Source: JAULUH01 sp032111745 (GTDB taxonomy: Bacteria; Chloroflexota; Anaerolineae; JAAEKA01). From it: a stretch of 5,302 nt of DNA. Both the position numbers and the translations under genes were made by a program. The notes beneath the pieces are model-generated. The model saw only the letters and a program-made list of their open reading frames with translations, was not told the origin of the DNA and did not search any database. The DNA lies in assembly GCA_032111745.1 (NCBI GenBank), contig JAULUH010000553.1, positions 1 through 5,302 of the forward strand, in the 5' to 3' direction. Each line of letters opens with the position of its first letter. Positions within the stretch are counted from its first letter, which is position 1. Below, one piece after another: positions 4,084 through 5,302 of this stretch.

Positions 4084-5302
4084 CTAGCCGCCGCCCTCGG
4101 GCGGGGGCACCGGGGTGTCGGCGGGCGGCAGGCCGGACATCATCGACAGCATGGCGGATTGCGAGATGGTAGTGCCGGCGGCGTTGGAGGCGACCAGGGT
4201 GTAGGTGAACTGGCCGCCGCCGGGCATGGTGGCCGCCGGGCAGTCCTGCTGGGAGCCGGACGGCGGGCCGTTGACGACGATCAGGTCGGCGTTGCGGCTG
4301 ATGTTCACGGACACGGTGCCGCCGCCGGTGTTCCACTCCACGGTGGCGCATTCGCCCTCTACGATCTGCGCCGGCTGCACCGAGAAGCCATAGATCTCCG
4401 GCTGCGGCACGGGCGTGTCGGTGGGCGGCGGCGGCACGGGGGTGGGGGTATCGGTGGGCGGCGGCGGAGGGGTGAAGGTGGGCGTGGCCGTGGGCGGCAC
4501 GGTGGTGGGGGTTGGCGTGGCCGTCGGCGGCGTGGCGTTCACCTGCAGGTATTGCGTGGCCTGGCTCTGGCCGCCGGGGCCGGTGGCTACCAGGAGGTAG
4601 GTGTACTGGCCGGAGCCGGGGCAGTCCTGGGGGTAGCTGCCCTGGAAGGGCGCGTTGTCCCAGATCACGCCGTTGTTGCGGGAGAGGGTCACCTTGGAGA
4701 CGGAGCCCTCGACGATCCACTGCAGGGACACGCACTGGCCCTGGACGATGGGGCTGGGCGGGCTCATGTCGAACCGGCTGATGGTGGGCGCGCCGACCAC
4801 GGGGGTGACGTAGACGGTGGCCTGGCGGGTCTGCACGGAGTTGTCGTTCATGACCACGCGCAGGTAGTAGTTCGTGGTCTGGGCGGGGCACTCGGTGCGG
4901 CTGCCCGGGCTGGACACGCCGTGGTCCTGCCAGTTCTGGCCCTCCTGGTAGTAGTAGACCTCGCGGACGTTGGAGGTGCTCCAGCGGACGGTGCTGCACT
5001 GGCCCTGCTGGATGTTGGTGGGGTTGGCGCTGAAGGAGATGCCGGGCACGGGGGTCTGGGTGGGCACGGGGGTGGGCTGGGTGGGCGCGGGCACCACGAT
5101 CTGGACCCAGAGCTTCTCGCCGAAGCCCTTGCCCTGACCGTCGTGCAACTGCCACCAGGCCTTGTAGGTGCCTGGCGCGGTGGGCGCCACCAGGCCGGCT
5201 GCGAAGTCGTAGGTAGCCTGCGGGGCGACCTGGCCCTGCACGGGGACGGGCTGGCCGCCCATGGCAGCCGCGGCCACGTTGCCTTCGACGAAGGAGAGGA
5301 TG
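4084..5302 (-). CDS. Secreted/surface multidomain beta-sandwich protein with NBR1-type Ig-like domain (5' end outside window)
   Basis: The frame is open to the right edge, so the N-terminus and any signal peptide are missing; 405 residues are visible. Numbering from the GTG codon at 5277 as 1, residues -8 to about 62 are the C-terminal part of an NBR1-type Ig-like domain. The clues are SFVEGN, MGGQPVPV, VAPQATYDFAAGLVAPTAPG, TYKAWWQL and GFGEKLWVQIVV. A Pro/Thr linker (63-78) leads to three related modules. Module 1 (79-160) has QGQCSTVRW and TECP. Module 2 (163-247) has QGQCVSLQWIV and QDCP. Module 3 (294-381) has EGECATVEWN and QDCP. Each has a cysteine pair (94/130, 182/219, 310/346), likely disulfides outside the cytoplasm, and ends in a TYLLVA- or YTLVA-type strand. 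Modules 2 and 3 are joined by a 45-residue Pro/Thr linker. The tail is Pro/Gly-rich (LPPADTPVPPPEGGG). Binding or structural surface roles are plausible; no catalytic motif is seen. Confidence 0.85.
   Translation of the reverse strand, partial: ILSFVEGNVAAAAMGGQPVPVQGQVAPQATYDFAAGLVAPTAPGTYKAWWQLHDGQGKGFGEKLWVQIVVPAPTQPTPVPTQTPVPGISFSANPTNIQQGQCSTVRWSTSNVREVYYYQEGQNWQDHGVSSPGSRTECPAQTTNYYLRVVMNDNSVQTRQATVYVTPVVGAPTISRFDMSPPSPIVQGQCVSLQWIVEGSVSKVTLSRNNGVIWDNAPFQGSYPQDCPGSGQYTYLLVATGPGGQSQATQYLQVNATPPTATPTPTTVPPTATPTFTPPPPPTDTPTPVPPPPTDTPVPQPEIYGFSVQPAQIVEGECATVEWNTGGGTVSVNISRNADLIVVNGPPSGSQQDCPAATMPGGGQFTYTLVASNAAGTTISQSAMLSMMSGLPPADTPVPPPEGGG
4399..4533 (-). repeat. Low-complexity Pro/Thr linker coding tract with G-quadruplex potential on the plus strand
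   Basis: The tract encodes TATPTPTTVPPTATPTFTPP and PPPTDTPTPVPPPPTDTPVP, with the PPPPTDTP segment present twice. On the plus (template) strand it gives closely spaced G-runs: ggggg at 4438-4442, ggggg at 4444-4448, ggg at 4456-4458, gggg at 4469-4472 and ggg at 4480-4482. Such linkers are common between extracellular domains in Chloroflexota and tend to vary in length. Confidence 0.7.

Noticed and set aside
4031..5155. Minus-strand open frame in another register over the surface-protein gene
   Set aside because: It gives His/Arg/Pro-rich sequence without repeats or cysteine pairing, while the chosen frame shows three matching modules.
5275..5277. GTG at 5277 as the true start of the surface protein
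   Set aside because: The frame is open upstream and reads ILSFVEGN, which fits the preceding strand of the NBR1-type Ig-like domain. The gene therefore continues past the window edge.

Overview
The window is very GC-rich and has a mixture of features typical of a Chloroflexota genome (Anaerolineae/Caldilineae-like is the best guess). These are proline/threonine-linked exported proteins with an NBR1-type Ig-like domain, intergenic 'cacgaag' micro-repeats, and scattered palindromic pieces containing 'cccctacg'. The assignment rests on style and family knowledge, not on a marker gene. No rRNA, tRNA or CRISPR array was seen.

Layout. Positions 1-205 are non-coding low-order repeats, with a perfect 73-bp direct duplication. 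Positions 210-901 (minus strand) hold a two-gene toxin-antitoxin operon: an AbrB-type VapB antitoxin and a PIN-domain VapC toxin, overlapping by ATGA. A near-consensus promoter lies upstream, next to a cluster of TCAAT motifs. A plus-strand gene (1191-1955) encodes an unrecognised 254-residue cytoplasmic-looking protein. Its leader contains a perfect 15-bp hairpin, and a second hairpin directly follows its stop codon. Positions 1956-2327 are intergenic and carry further degenerate copies of the 'cccctacg' element. Positions 2328-3425 (minus) encode a full-length glycerol dehydrogenase (GldA) with all expected metal and NAD motifs and a strong Shine-Dalgarno sequence.

The 658-bp gap at 3426-4083 is the most unusual part. 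It holds a 167-bp MITE-like element with long terminal inverted repeats, another dispersed-repeat copy, and an array of six 32-bp tandem repeats plus a partial seventh. A 13-bp perfect hairpin follows, just downstream of the last gene. Positions 4084-5302 (minus, running off the right edge) encode the C-terminal part of an exported multidomain beta-sandwich protein. It has the end of an NBR1-type Ig-like domain, then three modules of about 80-90 residues, each with a pair of conserved cysteines, joined by Pro/Thr linkers.

The four transcription units show no sign of a shared pathway. VapBC is a self-contained regulatory module, GldA is central carbon metabolism, and the last gene is cell-surface or secreted. 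What unifies the window is its dense load of short non-coding repeats between ordinary genes. No clearly new multi-gene system is visible. The repeat structures and the two poorly characterised proteins are the best leads.
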